A stretch of 64,000 bases of DNA, from assembly GCF_918698005.1 (NCBI RefSeq), contig NZ_CAKKLJ010000002.1:310001-374000 (forward strand), in the 5' to 3' direction. The notes beneath the pieces are model-generated. The model was given only the letters and a program-made list of their open reading frames with translations. It was not told the DNA's origin and did no database searches. This DNA is from Microbacterium sp. Bi121 (lineage in GTDB: Bacteria > Actinomycetota > Actinomycetes > Actinomycetales > Microbacteriaceae). This document shows, in pieces, positions 50,547-57,880 of the stretch (its first letter is position 1; the number at the start of each line of letters is the position of its first letter). The position numbers were made by a program, and so were the translations under genes.

Positions 50547-51717
50547 CGGTCGTGCGCGTCGGCGCCGGTTCCAGATGCTCGGCGAGGCGCCGGACCGCTG
50601 CGACGAGAGCCGACCGCGGCGTGACATCCGCCATGGGCCCGGCGTGCAGCAGGGCGGCGTCGGCCGCGCGCTGATCGAACGGCAGGAAGGTCACGTCGGT
50701 GATGCCGGCGAAGCGCTCGAGCGCACGTCGAACCTGTCCACGTGCGTCGATGCCGAGCGGGCCAGGGCGCACCTGGTTGGCGACGACCACGATGCGCGCG
50801 GTGGGGCCGACGAGTCCGCGCAACTCTGCGTGATCACGCAAGAAACGCGAGATCGAGAGGGGATCGGCGGCGGTGACGGCGACGATGACATCGGCCTCGC
50901 GCAGCACCGCAGTGGTGGCGGCATGGCGGCGAGGGCCGCTGAGGTCGTCTGAGACCTCCTCGTAGGATTCGAACGACGCCGACACATCGACGACGGTCTC
51001 CTCGACCCACTCCCTGCACACGCCGAGGGTCGCGCGCAACCGGTCGGCAGACAGCTCCGGCCAGCGCGACGGCCGGTTGAGCCCGGCGAGGACGTCGACG
51101 GTGCCCGCGCTGGTCTCCATCGCCACCGCGACGCGGTCGAGCTCCGCCGGATCCAGGCCGCCCAGTTCGGCGCGACGGCAGGCGGCCGCGATACCAGGAG
51201 CATCGTCGCCGAGGCCGAGCAGCAGCGCCAGCGACGGGGCGACCGTGTCGGCGTCGATCAGCGCGCACCGCCGACCACGCGAGAGCTCGAGCGCGAGCTG
51301 GATCGCGACGGTCGACCTGCCTGGAGCACCGTGCGAGCCCCAGACCGCCACCACACGCCGATGCGACGGTTCGCTCCTCGTCGCCGTACGGGGCGTCTCA
51401 TCGTCGAGGGCGTCGGCGATCTGCCAGGCGTCGGCGTCCTCCGGCAGCGCCTCGGGGAGTCCGTATCGGCTCAGCAGTCGCGAGTCTCCCGCGCCGAGCG
51501 TCACGATCCGCACTCCTGCGGCGTCGCACGCCGCGACGAGGTCGGCGTTCAGGACCGTGCGGGTCGCGGGGAGGATGATCGCCTCGGCGTCATGGAGCTG
51601 ATCGTGCAGCACATCGGGATCGGGTGCGATGCCGACGATGCGATGGCCGATGCGCTCCAGTTCTCTGGCGAGCTCGGTCGCCCTGGGGTCGGCGACGGCG
51701 ACGATCACGGCCGTCAC
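50470..51717 (-). CDS. ParA/CpaE-like P-loop protein with Arg in the Walker A
   Basis: A 415-residue protein. Residues ~1-105 form a receiver-like or Rossmann N-domain (VTAVIVAVADPRATELAREL); from ~120 comes a SIMIBI ATPase domain with WGSHGAPGRSTVAIQLALEL, where the Walker A lysine is replaced by R134. It continues with ALIDADTVAPSLALLLGL (Walker A' Asp) and VVVANQVRPG. CpaE proteins of Flp/Tad pili share this two-domain layout. GTG 51717 overlaps the SAF gene stop (GTGA). No cpaF, tadB/C or pilin gene is nearby, so a pilus is not implied. Confidence 0.82.
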   Translation of the reverse strand: MTAVIVAVADPRATELARELERIGHRIVGIAPDPDVLHDQLHDAEAIILPATRTVLNADLVAACDAAGVRIVTLGAGDSRLLSRYGLPEALPEDADAWQIADALDDETPRTATRSEPSHRRVVAVWGSHGAPGRSTVAIQLALELSRGRRCALIDADTVAPSLALLLGLGDDAPGIAAACRRAELGGLDPAELDRVAVAMETSAGTVDVLAGLNRPSRWPELSADRLRATLGVCREWVEETVVDVSASFESYEEVSDDLSGPRRHAATTAVLREADVIVAVTAADPLSISRFLRDHAELRGLVGPTARIVVVANQVRPGPLGIDARGQVRRALERFAGITDVTFLPFDQRAADAALLHAGPMADVTPRSALVAAVRRLAEHLEPAPTRTTVTAGRSRGSSRVARWLRRAPAVPAG

Positions 51718-52334
51718 GAGCCGGACCCGACGGGAACGATCGACAGCGCGGCGCCGGCGTTGATGGCTGCGAGCACATCCGCCACATCGGCGCGATCGAT
51801 CACGAGTTCGACGGCAGCGCTGCGCTGTGCGAGCATTCCGTCGCTCTCGGGGATGGATGCCACGACGACGTCGGCGGCGAGGATCCGTGGCGCGTCGTAC
51901 TCTCCGTCGTCCTCCAGCGGCGGCGAATACCACAGCTCCACCGGCGTACCCGCCTCGACGCGGGCGGGAATGCCGACGCTGCTGTCCACGACGATGTTCG
52001 TCGTCCGCCCGCTCTGCGCGTCTGCCGCTGCCGTGGTCGAGAGCAGTTCGCCGCTCTCCACGGTGCGGGCGGCGATCATGCCGGGCTGGAGGTCCTGAGG
52101 CGCGAGGTAGCCATCCACGACGGCGCCGAGACTCACCTCGACGACGCGGAAGTCGCCGGAGGCGAGCGACTCGCCCTGGGTGATCGTGCGGTTCGCCTGC
52201 AGCACTGGCGTCGTGTTCCGTGCGGAGGAGACGATCAGCCAGACGCCGGCGATCGAGAGGATCACGAGCACGACGCCGATGAGGAACCGGATGTCGCCCC
52301 AGAACGGGCGTCTGGGACGTGGGTGGGTCGTCAT
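51714..52334 (-). CDS. SAF-domain membrane protein (CpaB/FlgA-like)
   Basis: A 206-residue protein with a Pro/Arg-rich cytoplasmic start, one transmembrane helix (residues ~17-37) and an extracytoplasmic SAF domain (VLQANRTITQGESLASGDFRVVEV and APQDLQPGMIAARTVESGELL). SAF proteins include CpaB/RcpC and FlgA, periplasmic pilus or flagellar assembly factors. It is translationally coupled to the ParA-like protein downstream, so the two form a conserved inside/outside pair of unknown function. Confidence 0.85.
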   Translation of the reverse strand: MTTHPRPRRPFWGDIRFLIGVVLVILSIAGVWLIVSSARNTTPVLQANRTITQGESLASGDFRVVEVSLGAVVDGYLAPQDLQPGMIAARTVESGELLSTTAAADAQSGRTTNIVVDSSVGIPARVEAGTPVELWYSPPLEDDGEYDAPRILAADVVVASIPESDGMLAQRSAAVELVIDRADVADVLAAINAGAALSIVPVGSGS

Positions 52335-52373
52335 GACTTCATCGTCACAGAATCGCCGCTGTCGAGTCGGAAG

Positions 52374-52382
52374 TTATCCACA
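52374..52382 (+). promoter_or_regulatory. Consensus DnaA box (first)
   Basis: A perfect TTATCCACA in the divergent region between the SAF and HTH genes. A second perfect copy lies about 1 kb away at 53371. It may be a regulatory DnaA site; no origin features such as dnaN/dnaA genes or clustered boxes are here. Confidence 0.5.
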
Positions 52383-52432
52383 GGAGGGAGCGGTGGTGCA
52401 GGTCGCCCGCGCCGGCACGTCAGAATGGACGC

Positions 52433-52711
52433 ATGGCCGATTCGCCCGCATCTGCTCCCCGCTTCCTCGCGCCCGCGCAGGTCGCCGAGCTGCTGAGCAT
52501 CGAGGTCGATGAGGTCATCGCCCTCGTGATGGCCGGGCGTCTCCGCGGCGCGCAGCTGGGCACGCCGGCGCGGTGGCGGGTGGAGGAGAGCAGCATCGCC
52601 GACTACCTCGCGGAGCAGACCGAGGAGGCGCGGCGCATGGCTCTGTGGCGACAGGCGGACGAGGCGAGCTTCCCCGAGGTGTGGGGGCCGCAGCGTCCGC
52701 ACCGTTCCTGA
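52433..52711 (+). CDS. BldC/excisionase-type MerR-like HTH protein
   Basis: A 92-residue DNA-binding protein with a single winged HTH of the excisionase/BldC type: RFLAPAQVAELLSIEVDEVIALVMAGRLRGAQLG then ARWRVEESSIADYLAEQTEE is the usual order of helix-turn-helix, wing and final helix. The C-terminal tail is Trp- and Arg-containing. Such small proteins act as transcription factors; BldC regulates development in Streptomyces. A CAGAAT hexamer ends 7 bases before the ATG, consistent with a leaderless start. It is divergent from the SAF/ParA pair and could control it. Confidence 0.87.
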   Translation: MADSPASAPRFLAPAQVAELLSIEVDEVIALVMAGRLRGAQLGTPARWRVEESSIADYLAEQTEEARRMALWRQADEASFPEVWGPQRPHRS

Positions 52712-52740
52712 CTGATTCGCGCGGGCCCTGACGCAACCGG

Positions 52741-53331
52741 TCAGATCGCGCCGCTGGCGGTGCGAACCCACTGCACTGCAGTGAAGGGCACGATCCGGAA
52801 GCCGCGCACGACGGTGGACAGCCGCGGCTCGCCTGGGTCGTGCATGGCCAGATCGAGGTGGTCGTCCCCGGCGCGATCGATCGTGCCGTGCAGCCGCTCT
52901 CCGTCCGTGAGAGCAAGACGCACGGCGAGGCGGCGTCGAGCGAAGTCGCGGAGGAGAAAGCCCATGGTCATGCGGGAGCGCATGCCGTCGTTCGGAATCT
53001 CGACGTCCTCGAGCGTCTCCAGGATCGCCCCATGATGCGTCTCGACACCCGCTACGGCCGCGATGGGGACGATCAATGCGGCCGGGGCGTCCTGGGTCTG
53101 GATGGCGATCCAATCTGCTCCGACCGCGCGCAGACGACCCGTCTGCCGCTCGCCGTCGGCGAGTCGCACGGCGAACGGCGCATCGCTGCGCTGCATCAGT
53201 CGCAGCCGTTGCAGGAGCGTGAGCTTCGAGATCCGCAGCCGCTCCGACTCGGCATCCAGCGCCGCTTTCTCGGCCTCCCACTCGGCGGCGAGCTGACCTT
53301 CGAGGTCTTCGAACAGACGATCCCAATGCAC
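52741..53331 (-). CDS. Conserved hypothetical, possible tandem small beta-barrels
   Basis: A 196-residue protein I cannot assign. It has an N-terminal helix (LFEDLEGQLAAEWEAEKAAL), then two similar beta-rich segments, FAVRLADGERQTGRLRAVGADWIAI and VRLALTDGERLHGTIDRAGDDHLDL, which look like two LSm/Tudor-like barrels that might bind nucleic acid. No signal peptide. GTG 53331 is supported by TACGCT exactly 7 bases upstream. Convergent with the HTH gene. Confidence 0.75.
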   Translation of the reverse strand: MHWDRLFEDLEGQLAAEWEAEKAALDAESERLRISKLTLLQRLRLMQRSDAPFAVRLADGERQTGRLRAVGADWIAIQTQDAPAALIVPIAAVAGVETHHGAILETLEDVEIPNDGMRSRMTMGFLLRDFARRRLAVRLALTDGERLHGTIDRAGDDHLDLAMHDPGEPRLSTVVRGFRIVPFTAVQWVRTASGAI

Positions 53332-53337
53332 ACCGAG

Positions 53338-53379
53338 AGCGTACGGCAGGGGTGCGCGGCGGCGTACGAGTTATCCACA
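53338..53379. promoter_or_regulatory. Leaderless -10 (minus strand) with a second consensus DnaA box
   Basis: TACGCT on the minus strand (53343-53338) ends 7 bases before GTG 53331. A perfect TTATCCACA occurs at 53371-53379, about 30 bases upstream, close to where a -35 element would sit. Confidence 0.45.
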
Positions 53380-53446
53380 TCTTCTGCATGCGGCCCGGCG
53401 GAGCACTGCGCTCGCGTGCTCTACTTGCACCCATTGCTGACCGAGA

Positions 53447-53842
53447 GTGACGATGATGACGCTTCAAGAGTATTTCGCACCGCAGCCGACGCCCGCGTCG
53501 GATCTCCCAGACCCCGCACCGCTGCTGCGCAGTCTCACGCAGGGCGTCCTCGAGGTCTTCGCCGGTGTACGAGAACTCGACCAGCTCGCCCGTTGGTTCA
53601 GTGAAGAGGCGTTCCGAAAGCTCAGCGCGCGAGCGAACCTCTCTTCCCGAGCCCGCAGCGCCAGGGGTACGGCCCCGGCGCGACCGGTGTTCGAAGTCCT
53701 GTCGATCCGGGAGTCCGAGCCGGCGGACGGCATCGTCGAGGCGGTCGTGATCGTCGCAGGACCGGGCCGCACCAGGGCGGTCGCCATCCGGCTCGAGGGT
53801 CTCGACCGGCGTTGGCGCGCCACGTCGTTCGCCGTGCTCTGA
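53447..53842 (+). CDS. Rv3235-family protein
   Basis: A 131-residue protein with a disordered start and a compact domain (LTQGVLEVFAGVRELDQLARWFSEEAFRKL then VFEVLSIRESEPADGIVEAVVIV and DRRWRATSFAVL). The helix followed by beta-sheet with a C-terminal W-RATSFAVL end is typical of the Rv3235 family, found near secA in actinobacteria. GTG 53447, ATG 53453 and ATG 53456 are all possible starts. Function unknown. Confidence 0.8.
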   Translation: MTMMTLQEYFAPQPTPASDLPDPAPLLRSLTQGVLEVFAGVRELDQLARWFSEEAFRKLSARANLSSRARSARGTAPARPVFEVLSIRESEPADGIVEAVVIVAGPGRTRAVAIRLEGLDRRWRATSFAVL

Positions 53843-53859
53843 TCGCCGCTCGCGCTGAC

Positions 53860-53865
53860 TAGTCT
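53860..53865 (+). promoter_or_regulatory. -10 element TAGTCT of pdtaS, leaderless
   Basis: TAGTCT ends exactly 7 bases before GTG 53872, with no Shine-Dalgarno sequence between. Confidence 0.5.
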
Positions 53866-53871
53866 GGAAGG

Positions 53872-55356
53872 GTGTCGACCCTCAGTGACCTTGTCCATGC
53901 CCAGGGCTGCCTGAACGACGAAGACGTCGAATGGCTCCATCGTCTCGCCGGTGACGGCCAGCTTCTTGCGGATCTCGCCTCCGCGGACATCGTGATCTGG
54001 GTGGCCACCGAAGACGGTTCCTTCGTCGCCGTCGCGCACACTCGTCCGAGCGGGGCAGCGACCCTGTTCTACCGCGACATCGTCGGCGAGCGCGTTCGAC
54101 CGCAGTGGCGGACTCAGGTGCAGGGCGCGTTCGACTCCGGCGAGATCGTCGACTCGTCGTCACCGGACTGGTTCGAGGAGACTCCGACTCGCGTGCGGGC
54201 GGTGCCGATCGTCCGGTCGCGGGCACGGGACGGGCAGATGCCGCCCGTGATCGGGGTCGTCACCCGGCACACGAATCTCGGCGAGGCGCGGACGCCTTCA
54301 CGCCAGCAGATCACGTTCGACGAGTGCGCCAACGACCTGTTCCGCATGATCGGCTCCGGGGAGTTCCCCGATCTCGCTGCTCCCACGTCTCCTCGCCGCG
54401 GAGCCCCGCGCGCGTCGGACGGGCTCATCCGCATCGACGTCGACGGCATCAGCACTTTTGCCAGCCCCAACGCGCTCTCCGCGTTCAACCGGATGGGCTT
54501 CGACGACGAGCTCGAGGGGGAGTCCCTCGCCGAGGTGACCACGCGCATCCTGCCCAGCACTCGCCAGGTCGACGAGTCGCTCCCGGTCGTCGTGACCGGG
54601 CGTGCGCCATGGCGCACGGACATCGAGGCGCGGGGGGTCACGGTGTCGCTGCGGGCGATCCCGCTCCGCGACCATGGCACGCGCATCGGCGCCATCATCC
54701 TCTGCCGCGATGTCAGCGAGCTCCGTCACCAGGAGCAGGAGCTCATCACCAAGGACGCGACCATCCGCGAGATCCACCATCGGGTCAAGAACAACCTGCA
54801 GACCGTGGCCTCGCTGCTGCGGATCCAGGCGCGCCGTACGCACTCGGATGAGGCTCGGGATGCTCTCACCCAGGCCATGCGCCGTGTCGACGCGATCGCC
54901 GTCGTGCACGACACCCTGGCGCAGGGGCTGACGCAGAAGGTCGATTTCGACGAGGTGTTCCACCGCGTGCTCAAGCTCGTCGCCGAGGTCGCATCCGCTC
55001 CGAACACTCGGGCGCGGACGCAGTCCACCGGCCATTTCGGCGTGCTGCCCAGCGAGTACGCGACTCCGCTGGCACTGGCGCTCACCGAGGTCGTCACGAA
55101 CGCCGTCGAGCATGGACTCGCGGGCAAGGAGGGCACGGTGACGATCGACGCCGTGCGCACGGACGACAAGCTGCATGTGTCGGTGCGCGACAGCGGTCAC
55201 GGACTGCCGGAGGGTCGTGTCGGCCAGGGGCTGGGCACCCAGATCATCCGCACCCTCATTCAGGGGGAGCTGGGCGGCAGCATCGAGTGGCGCGGTGCGG
55301 AGGGCGAAGGCACCGAGGTGTCGATCGACATCCCGCTGCGCTGGCTCAACAAATGA
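53872..55356 (+). CDS. pdtaS: Soluble sensor histidine kinase PdtaS
   Basis: A 494-residue cytoplasmic kinase: GAF domain (~1-160), PAS-like domain (~185-290), then HisKA_2 with the acceptor in IREIHHRVKNNLQTVASLL (H302/H303), and a HATPase domain with LTEVVTNAVEHGL and DSGHGLPEG. In mycobacteria PdtaS pairs with the ANTAR antitermination regulator PdtaR; no ANTAR gene is in this window, so its partner is encoded elsewhere. No transmembrane helix. The downstream convergent whiB1 reproduces the Rv3219-Rv3220 order. Confidence 0.95.
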   Translation: MSTLSDLVHAQGCLNDEDVEWLHRLAGDGQLLADLASADIVIWVATEDGSFVAVAHTRPSGAATLFYRDIVGERVRPQWRTQVQGAFDSGEIVDSSSPDWFEETPTRVRAVPIVRSRARDGQMPPVIGVVTRHTNLGEARTPSRQQITFDECANDLFRMIGSGEFPDLAAPTSPRRGAPRASDGLIRIDVDGISTFASPNALSAFNRMGFDDELEGESLAEVTTRILPSTRQVDESLPVVVTGRAPWRTDIEARGVTVSLRAIPLRDHGTRIGAIILCRDVSELRHQEQELITKDATIREIHHRVKNNLQTVASLLRIQARRTHSDEARDALTQAMRRVDAIAVVHDTLAQGLTQKVDFDEVFHRVLKLVAEVASAPNTRARTQSTGHFGVLPSEYATPLALALTEVVTNAVEHGLAGKEGTVTIDAVRTDDKLHVSVRDSGHGLPEGRVGQGLGTQIIRTLIQGELGGSIEWRGAEGEGTEVSIDIPLRWLNK

Positions 55357-55361
55357 CTCAT

Positions 55362-55395
55362 GGTTGAGCGAGGCGGGAAGCGCCGTGTCGAGACC
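55362..55395. repeat. REP-like intergenic palindrome after pdtaS
   Basis: GGTTGAGCGAGGCG-GGAA-GCGCCGTGTCGAGACC resembles the short repeats of the form GGT-GAG...TCGAGACC that I recall as scattered between genes in Microbacteriaceae. The core GGCG/CGCC forms a small hairpin. The rest of the 55357-55437 gap also holds a duplicated CCGGTGGAT. Confidence 0.45.
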
Positions 55396-55437
55396 TCGGT
55401 CCGCAGGCGGCTCGGCTGACCCGGTGGATCCGGTGGA

Positions 55438-55686
55438 TTAGGAAGCGCGGCGTGCGCGTGCGGCGCGGCGCTTGAGTGCGCGGCGCTCGTCCTCGGAGAG
55501 GCCGCCCCAGACGCCGGAGTCCTGGCTGGTCTCGAGGGCGTACTGCAGACAGATCTCGGTCACCGTGCAGGTGGCGCAGACGGTTTTCGCCTTTTCGATC
55601 TGGTCGACGGCGGGGCCGGTGTTCCCGACGGGGAAGAACAGCTCGGGGTCGACGGTCAAGCAGGCGGCTTTGTCGCGCCAGTCCAT
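55438..55686 (-). CDS. whiB1: WhiB1-family iron-sulfur transcription factor
   Basis: An 82-residue Wbl protein. Cluster ligands are C9, C37, C40 and C46 and the turn GVWGG lies at 58-62, the same numbering as mycobacterial WhiB1, an essential nitric-oxide-responsive factor that binds region 4 of the primary sigma factor. The C-terminus is Arg-rich (RRALKRRAARARRAS) for DNA contact. A GAGGAG ribosome site lies just upstream of the ATG. The adjacent upstream region 55687-55893 holds its promoter. Confidence 0.96.
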   Translation of the reverse strand: MDWRDKAACLTVDPELFFPVGNTGPAVDQIEKAKTVCATCTVTEICLQYALETSQDSGVWGGLSEDERRALKRRAARARRAS

Positions 55687-55820
55687 GGGGGCTCCTCGGT
55701 GTGGATGAACGGTGAGCGTTCGCGATGCGAAGACTCGATTGCGAGCGACGATATCGGGGTTCGACGCTCATCAGTAGTGCGAGCGGATACTCGCCCCACG
55801 CCGCTGTGGGAGCACATGAC

Positions 55821-55838
55821 TGTTAACATTGTGTTACA
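55821..55838. promoter_or_regulatory. AT-rich direct repeat upstream of whiB1
   Basis: TGTTAACATTGTGTTACA contains two near-identical units, TGTTAACA and TGTTACA, 11 bases apart, the first being itself a palindrome. It is the only AT-rich spot in the divergent gap and may bind a regulator of whiB1 or of the small membrane-protein gene. Confidence 0.35.
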
Positions 55839-55893
55839 GCCGTGGCGTGAAATCAAGGATTTTCTGCCAGCAATCTGATTTCTCGGAGACACC

Positions 55894-56322
55894 GTGCGTT
55901 CATCTGCCATCGCCTCAGCCGCCGCCGCGGTGCTCGCTCTCGAGGGTCTCGCCCTCCTGATGTTCGCCGTCATCGACCTGGTCGGACTGGGCGCGGGGGA
56001 GGCGGCATCGCTGTCGACGGCGATCGCGCTGATCGTCCTGACTCTGATCGGAGCGGCCGCGCTGTTCGCCTTCGCGGCGGGTACGAGGCGCGGGCGCACC
56101 TGGGCTCGCTCCGGCGGGGTGGTGCTTCAGGTGCTGGCGATCGCGATCGCCCTGGCCTCGCTCACGGTACCGCCTGTCCCGTGGCCCTTCGTGCTCGGTG
56201 TCGGGATCCCAGGGGTGGTCGGGTTCGTGCTGCTGATCGCGAGTACGCGCATCGAGGCCAGGCGCGAGCGCAAGGCCGACGCAGGCGACGCGGGCGCAGG
56301 CGACCGGCCTGTCGAGAGCTGA
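55894..56322 (+). CDS. Small four-helix membrane protein
   Basis: A 142-residue protein with four predicted transmembrane helices (about 5-28, 38-62, 75-93 and 100-118) and a charged, Ala/Gly/Asp-rich cytoplasmic tail. No motif is recognised beyond a conserved-looking RRGRTWARSGGVVLQV between helices 2 and 3, a pattern common in small actinobacterial membrane proteins. GTG 55894 has a CGGAG site upstream. It ends directly against the convergent bcp stop. Confidence 0.7.
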   Translation: MRSSAIASAAAAVLALEGLALLMFAVIDLVGLGAGEAASLSTAIALIVLTLIGAAALFAFAAGTRRGRTWARSGGVVLQVLAIAIALASLTVPPVPWPFVLGVGIPGVVGFVLLIASTRIEARRERKADAGDAGAGDRPVES

Positions 56323-56799
56323 TCAGGCGTCGACGCCGAGCGCCTTGCGCAGTCGGGCGACGTGCCCGGTCGCCTTGACGTTGTACTGCGCGAGCGTGAT
56401 GATGCCGTCCTCGTCCAGCACGAAGGTCGAGCGGATGACGCCCTCGATGACTTTGCCGTAGTTCATCTTCTCGCCCCACACGCCGTAGGCGCTGTGCACG
56501 GCGTGATCCGGGTCGCTGAGCAGCGTGAAGGTCAGCCCGTCGCGGTCGCGGAACTCGGCGAGCTTCGCCGGCTCGTCGCGCGCGACGCCGACGACCCGGT
56601 ATCCGGCACCCTGCAGTGAAGCGATGCTGTCGCGGAAGTCGCACGCCTGGGTCGTGCATCCGGGAGTCATCGCAGCCGGGTAGAAGTACAGAATGGTCTT
56701 CTGACCGCGCAGGTCGGACAGGCTGACGGTGTCGCCGTCCTGATCCGTGAGCGAGAAGTCGGGGGCAGGGGTACCGGGTTCCAGGCGCAGATTCGTCAC
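56323..56799 (-). CDS. bcp: Thioredoxin-dependent peroxiredoxin, BCP/PrxQ type
   Basis: A 158-residue atypical 2-Cys peroxiredoxin that reduces peroxides with thioredoxin. The peroxidatic cysteine C48 lies in PAAMTPGCTTQACDFRD, with the resolving cysteine C53 five residues later, the PrxQ alpha-type arrangement. FYP and the later R in VIRSTFVLDEDG complete the active site. GTG 56799 follows a TAGGCT -10 element by 8 bases. The gene lies downstream of rsgA and can be transcribed independently. Confidence 0.94.
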   Translation of the reverse strand: MTNLRLEPGTPAPDFSLTDQDGDTVSLSDLRGQKTILYFYPAAMTPGCTTQACDFRDSIASLQGAGYRVVGVARDEPAKLAEFRDRDGLTFTLLSDPDHAVHSAYGVWGEKMNYGKVIEGVIRSTFVLDEDGIITLAQYNVKATGHVARLRKALGVDA

Positions 56800-56806
56800 G
56801 CCTCCC

Positions 56807-56812
56807 AGCCTA
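56807..56812 (-). promoter_or_regulatory. -10 element TAGGCT of bcp, overlapping the rsgA stop
   Basis: On the minus strand, TAG of TAGGCT is the stop codon of rsgA (56812-56810) and the hexamer ends 8 bases before GTG 56799, a leaderless arrangement. Confidence 0.5.
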
Positions 56813-57880
56813 CTTCGCGTCTCTTCCCTCTGCCTTGTCCGAGAATGTCTGGAGGAGGCGCTGGAGCGAGTCCAGCCGAGCGAGTTCGGCGGCGCCGAGC
56901 TCTCCGCGATCCGCTGCCTCGATCAGTGCGCAATCGGGGGCGTCGGCGAGATGCGTGCATCCTCGTGGGCAGTTCTCGGCGATCTCGGCGAGTTCGGTGA
57001 ACGCCGCGAGGATGTGCGAGGGGTCGACGTGTCCGAGACCGAACGAGCGGACGCCGGGGGTGTCGATGACCCACCCTGTGCCCGCCGGGGTCTCGTATCG
57101 CAGCGAGACTGTCGAGGATGAGGTGTGGCGTCCGCGGCCTGTCACCTGATTGACATGGCCGGTCGCACGACCGGCGGACGGAACCAGAGCATTGACGAGC
57201 GTCGACTTGCCGACCCCGGAGTGGCCGACGAAGACGGTGGAGTGTCCGATCAGCGCCTCGCCGATCTCGTCCACCGGCATCTCGTCGCGCTCGCTCGTGA
57301 ACACGCGGAGGTCGAGCCCCGCGAAATGGGCGAGGAACGGCGCAGGATCGGCGAGATCGGTCTTGGTGACGACGAGAAGCGGGCGGATGCCGGCATCCAG
57401 GGCCGCCACGAGGTAACGATCGACCAGCCGGGGCCGGGGTTCGGGGTCCGCCGCAGCCACGACGATGAGCATCTGATCGGCATTCGCGACGATCACACGC
57501 TCGACCTGATCGGTGTCATCGGCGCTGCGCCGCAGAAGCGACGCGCGCGGATCGAGTCCGACGATGCGCGCGAGCGTGCCCACGACGCCGGAGGTGTCGC
57601 CGACGACGCGAGCCTGATCGCCCGTGACGATTGGTGTGCGCCGCAGCTCACGCGCTCTGGTCGTGGTGATGACGCGCTCATCGGAGCCGCCCTCGTCGAG
57701 CATCACGCTGTAGCGTCCGCGGTCGACTCCGAGCACGCGACCGATCTCTGCGTCCTCGTGCGCCGGACGTCGCTTGGTCCGCGGACGGTTCGCCTTCGGA
57801 TTCGGACGGGTGCGGATGCTGCTCTCGTCGAAGTCCTCGAACTCGTCGTCGAGGTCGTCGTCCGGATCGAGCCAGCTCAC
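56810..57880 (-). CDS. rsgA: Ribosome small-subunit GTPase RsgA
   Basis: A 356-residue circularly permuted GTPase for 30S maturation. An acidic/basic N-terminal extension (DDDLDDEFEDFDESS then KANRPRTKRR) precedes the OB domain. The GTPase motifs come in permuted order: TKTD (G4), GHSGVGKST at 219-227 (K225, G1), then DTPG with D273 (G3). The C-terminal zinc site reads NCPRGCTHLADAPDC. GTG 57880 overlaps the aroA stop (GTGA), so it is co-transcribed with aroA. Longer frames are spurious. Confidence 0.95.
   Translation of the reverse strand: MSWLDPDDDLDDEFEDFDESSIRTRPNPKANRPRTKRRPAHEDAEIGRVLGVDRGRYSVMLDEGGSDERVITTTRARELRRTPIVTGDQARVVGDTSGVVGTLARIVGLDPRASLLRRSADDTDQVERVIVANADQMLIVVAAADPEPRPRLVDRYLVAALDAGIRPLLVVTKTDLADPAPFLAHFAGLDLRVFTSERDEMPVDEIGEALIGHSTVFVGHSGVGKSTLVNALVPSAGRATGHVNQVTGRGRHTSSSTVSLRYETPAGTGWVIDTPGVRSFGLGHVDPSHILAAFTELAEIAENCPRGCTHLADAPDCALIEAADRGELGAAELARLDSLQRLLQTFSDKAEGRDAK

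Noticed and set aside
50470..52711. Tad/Flp pilus locus
   Set aside because: Only CpaB- and CpaE-like genes are present; the secretion ATPase, membrane platform and pilin genes are missing.
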